Source of the DNA: an uncultured Proteiniphilum sp.
GTDB lineage: Bacteria; Bacteroidota; Bacteroidia; Bacteroidales; Dysgonomonadaceae
Assembly: GCA_927407015.1 (NCBI GenBank)
Contig: CAKMJT010000005.1
Location: forward strand, 1-64,000
Direction: 5' to 3'
Length of the DNA: 64,000 nucleotides
Every line of letters begins with the position of its first letter. Within the stretch, counting starts at the first letter, position 1. This document shows, in pieces, positions 61,620 to 64,000 of the stretch. A model generated the notes under the pieces. It was not told the origin of the DNA. It searched no databases and was given only the letters and a program-made list of their open reading frames with translations. Made by a program: the position numbers and the translations under genes.

Positions 61620-63266
61620 ATGATTCAACAGAATTTCATTCAATTATACGAAAATAGTTTCAGGAATAATTTTAATCTGCCTGCACTGACTGACTACAAA
61701 GGGGGCAGATCTTATACCTACGGGGAACTGGCAGGGGAAATTGCGAAGTTTCATCTCCTGTTCACGGCTATAGGGATTCAAAAGGGAGATAAGATATCGC
61801 TGATCGGCAAAAACCACTCTTCCTGGTCAGTCGTGTTTATGGCGACCATCACGTATGGAGCCGTGATTGTACCCATCCTGCATGAATTCAGTCCGGAAAG
61901 TATCGTGTATATCATCAAACACTCCGATTCGAAACTGGTGTTTATAAACGATTCTCTCTGGGAAACGCTGCATCATGAAAAAGTAAATGTACCTGTATTT
62001 GAAATACCTTCCTATTCACTGCTGAAAAGCAATGATGGGCGTGTGAAGGAAGAAGTAAACTCACTTGATGATACATTCAGGCGAAACTATCCCAACGGAT
62101 TTGCAAAAGAGGATATTCGTTATCCCGAAGTAAGTAACGATGAGGTTGTTTGCCTAAACTATACATCCGGAACAACGGGATTCAGCAAGGGTGTGATGAT
62201 CACCGCCAACAACCTTGCAGGAAATGTCACTTACGGTCAAAAACTGGATCTGCTCTTCACCGGAGAAAGGAATCTGGCCTTTTTACCGATGGCTCATGTT
62301 TACGGGTGTGCTTTCGATTTTCTCTATGCACTGGCAACCGGTGTTCACATCACACTGCTGGGTGTGATCCCAACTCCGCAAAATCTTATCAACGCATTGA
62401 AGGAGGTTAAACCCCACCTGATCATAACTGTTCCCCTGATCTTCGAGAAAATATACAAAAAAAAGATACTGCCCATTACCGGCAATCCTATTGTCAGGTT
62501 GCTGCTGAAAATACCCGGAATAAACCATCTCATATTGAATATAATAAAAAAATCACTGATTGACTCGCTGGGAGGAAACTTCAGGGAGGTAATCATTGGC
62601 GGTGCAGCATTGAACGCTGAAGTGGAAGCCTTTTTCTATAGAATAAAATTCCCTTTCAGCATTGGTTATGGCATGACCGAATGTGCTCCCCTTATCTCTT
62701 ATGACAACCATTACGATTTCGTCCCCACATCCTGTGGATCTGTTCTGGACGGAATAATGGAGGCACGGATCGACTCTGATGATCCGGAAAATATACCCGG
62801 CGAAATTCAGGTACGGGGAGAAAACGTGATGAAGGGTTATTATAAAAATCCGGAAGCAACGGCAGCAGCCTTCACCGAAGACGGATGGCTCAGAACCGGC
62901 GATTCGGGAATCATGAAAGACAAACGATTGTTTATCAAGGGACGTATCAAGAATATGATTCTGACAGCAAACGGACAGAATGTGTATCCCGAAGAAATTG
63001 AATCGAAATTGAATAACTTACCCTATATTGCTGAGAGCGTAGTCGTCCTGCGCGATTTCAAACTGGTCGCGCTGGTTCACCCCGATGCGGCATCAGTGAC
63101 TGCCGACAATATATCCCGGGAAAGACTCGAAGAGATTATGCAGGAGAACAAGGGCATACTCAATAAATCAGTCGCCGGTTACGAAAAAATCAGCTCCATT
63201 GAGATAACAGACGGCGAATTCGAGAAAACACCCAAAAAAAGCATTAAACGCTTTCTCTATAGTTGA
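61620..63266 (+). CDS. Long-chain fatty acid--CoA ligase (AMP-binding)
   Basis: 548 residues. An adenylate-forming enzyme that activates fatty acids with ATP and CoA. The P-loop-like motif is in LNYTSGTTGFSKGVMITANN near 180, the A5 motif in IGYGMTECAPLIS near 345, GWLRTGDSGIMKDKRLFIKG near 422, and the C-terminal Lys is in FEKTPKKSIKRFL near the end. The presence of YGELAGEIAK near 30 and the Y-T-S-G-T-T-G motif fit the long-chain type. Its leader carries a perfect dyad between promoter and start, see 61586. A decayed relative is at 15626. Confidence 0.9.
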   Translation: MIQQNFIQLYENSFRNNFNLPALTDYKGGRSYTYGELAGEIAKFHLLFTAIGIQKGDKISLIGKNHSSWSVVFMATITYGAVIVPILHEFSPESIVYIIKHSDSKLVFINDSLWETLHHEKVNVPVFEIPSYSLLKSNDGRVKEEVNSLDDTFRRNYPNGFAKEDIRYPEVSNDEVVCLNYTSGTTGFSKGVMITANNLAGNVTYGQKLDLLFTGERNLAFLPMAHVYGCAFDFLYALATGVHITLLGVIPTPQNLINALKEVKPHLIITVPLIFEKIYKKKILPITGNPIVRLLLKIPGINHLILNIIKKSLIDSLGGNFREVIIGGAALNAEVEAFFYRIKFPFSIGYGMTECAPLISYDNHYDFVPTSCGSVLDGIMEARIDSDDPENIPGEIQVRGENVMKGYYKNPEATAAAFTEDGWLRTGDSGIMKDKRLFIKGRIKNMILTANGQNVYPEEIESKLNNLPYIAESVVVLRDFKLVALVHPDAASVTADNISRERLEEIMQENKGILNKSVAGYEKISSIEITDGEFEKTPKKSIKRFLYS

Positions 63267-63526
63267 TAAGCCGTACAGGTTTGATGCACATGCCGAGAAG
63301 AGAATGTTTGGGGTTTTTCTGTTTATTGCAAGCGTTAACAGAGAACCGTTAACCATTAAATCATTCACCCAAACATGTCGCAGAGACAACGAAACACCCT
63401 TTTGAGTGCGCATTTTTACCGTACTGTGGAATGATTACCCGGAGGAATCTATAAGATTAACAATCACTTAACATCATTTAACTAAAATAACTTGCCGGAA
63501 TATGTTTTAGAACATGTTTTTTAATG
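63267..63526. other. Intergenic stretch before the last lipoprotein gene
   Basis: No supported gene. It contains the palindromic hexamer GTTAAC twice (near 63338 and 63350) and the AT-rich part before the promoter. The minus frame across it is not protein-like. Confidence 0.35.
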
Positions 63527-63534
63527 TAATTTTG
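63527..63534 (+). promoter_or_regulatory. Promoter -7 box of the C-terminal-window lipoprotein
   Basis: TAATTTTG, fitting TAnnTTTG. It gives a leader of about 120 bases before the ATG at 63662. Confidence 0.6.
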
Positions 63535-63553
63535 TATCGTTTTTAAATGGAAT

Positions 63554-63596
63554 GTTTTCGTTAAGCGTATGAGCATAAGGCAAGTTTACTTGCATC
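63554..63596 (+). promoter_or_regulatory. Conserved 5' leader block (copy 2, before the lipoprotein gene)
   Basis: It contains GTTTTCGTTAAGCGTATGAG and a hairpin GCAAG (63580-63584) / CTTGC (63589-63593) with loop TTTA. The order GTTTTCG, TAAGC, GCAT, AGGCAAG and TTGC is the same as in the gapA leader at 55908-55950. An in-frame ATG (63569) lies inside it and would add 31 residues without signal-peptide features, so it is taken as untranslated leader. Confidence 0.55.
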
Positions 63597-63661
63597 CTCT
63601 TATGAAAAGGAAACAACCAGATTTATTGAACAAAATTATTTATCGTTTAATTTATTTAAGA

Positions 63662-63892
63662 ATGAAAAAAGTACTTTTATTGGTTGCTACAATCGCAACA
63701 TTGGGTTTCGTATCTTGCGACAATGCTCAGAAGAATGCTGAAAAAGCTACACAAGACAGTCTTGCTGAAGTAGCCAGATTAGACAGTATTGCTAAAGTAC
63801 AGGCTGACAGTATCCAGGCTGCTATTGAAGCTGCTGAAGCTGCTGCTGCTGATACTCTAAACGCTGTTGTGGAAGAAGGTGCTGCGCTTTAA
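63662..63892 (+). CDS. Small Ala/Glu-rich lipoprotein
   Basis: 76 residues. A signal peptide (MKKVLLLVATIATLGFVSC, lipobox FVSC, Cys19) is followed by an alpha-helical, Ala/Glu/Asp-rich mature part (NAEKATQDSLAEVARLDSIA and AAIEAAEAAAADTLNAVVEE) that would form a long amphipathic helix or coiled coil, somewhat like Lpp-type lipoproteins. The upstream ATG at 63569 is rejected because the signal peptide would be internal. It is followed by a strong terminator. Codon use and the shared gapA-like leader suggest high expression. Function unknown. Confidence 0.8.
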   Translation: MKKVLLLVATIATLGFVSCDNAQKNAEKATQDSLAEVARLDSIAKVQADSIQAAIEAAEAAAADTLNAVVEEGAAL

Positions 63893-63923
63893 TTCAATAC
63901 GAAGCTAAGCTGAAATCGATTTC

Positions 63924-63950
63924 AGCCATCCCAAAAGGGTGGCTTTTTTT
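63924..63950 (+). terminator. Intrinsic terminator after the small lipoprotein
   Basis: AGCCATCCC (63924-63932) and GGGTGGCT around AAAA, with one bulged T, followed by a T-run to 63950. A palindrome CTGAAATCGATTTCAG precedes it. Confidence 0.8.
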
Positions 63951-63973
63951 GTTTACTATTGAGCCAAAAAGAG

Positions 63974-63981
63974 TAACTTTG
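63974..63981 (+). promoter_or_regulatory. Promoter -7 box of a gene beyond the right edge
   Basis: TAACTTTG, fitting TAnnTTTG, with no start codon before position 64000. Confidence 0.45.
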
Positions 63982-64000
63982 TTTGCCAATCATTCAAGAG

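Overview
The window looks like a piece of chromosome from a Bacteroidota species, order Bacteroidales (a Dysgonomonadaceae-type fermenter such as Proteiniphilum or Petrimonas would fit; this placement is inference). The reasons are the recurrent TAnnTTTG promoter -7 boxes, start codons without strong Shine-Dalgarno sites, and clade-typical genes: a NigD-like lipoprotein, an HU-CCDC81/SPOR protein, DUF4286, DUF5686, DUF4914, a PorT-like barrel and bacterial GlnRS.

Layout. 1-398: tandem minus-strand promoters with a large AT-rich dyad, probably feeding an operon beyond the left edge. 399-8500: PDZ protein, then a rightward run of YhcH-like protein, branching enzyme, mannose-6-phosphate isomerase, ferrochelatase and a Gfo/Idh/MocA oxidoreductase, then an orphan LuxR-type regulator. 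8600-14700: cysteine synthase, thioredoxin-fold lipoprotein, a sulfhydrylase-type PLP enzyme, HU/SPOR protein, RuvC, DUF4286 and tRNA-Ala(GGC). 14750-19617: an accessory island with broken pieces of a cupin regulator, an acyl-CoA synthetase, a tyrosine recombinase, an IS630 transposase, a GNAT and a GAPDH, mixed with small intact genes (NTF2-like, YdeI-like, DsrE-like, GNAT) and two integron-attC-like ends. 19618-30028: a barrel protein, a lipoprotein and a sugar isomerase/epimerase, then an AraC regulator divergent from six enzymes that are mostly exported (two aldo/keto reductases, three alpha/beta hydrolases, one CMD-cupin protein). 30214-40125: PH protein, CbpA/CbpM pair, a decayed Crp-YceI-QorB stretch, an ECF sigma factor with its membrane partner, NigD, a decayed QorB/SRPBCC joint, an XRE-cupin regulator with DUF4914, and a truncated carbonic anhydrase. 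40153-50223: leftward housekeeping genes (TPR protein, GlnRS, TsaD, FUSC, DUF5686, EttA). 50224-57020: fossils, CrcB/DUF190, then a stress group (DUF2383, catalase HPII, YciF, GlsB) and GAPDH. 57084-63892: ferredoxin, PorT-like protein, envelope glycosyltransferase and acyltransferase, MtaB, acyl-CoA ligase and a small lipoprotein.

The most striking points are regulatory and evolutionary. A nearly identical 21-bp element lies in both promoters of the XRE-cupin/DUF4914 pair. Three related half-sites surround the ECF sigma promoter. The GAPDH and the last lipoprotein gene share a conserved 5' leader. Many genes have decayed by simple deletions that join two neighbouring reading frames. No CRISPR array, complete insertion sequence or complete phage was seen.
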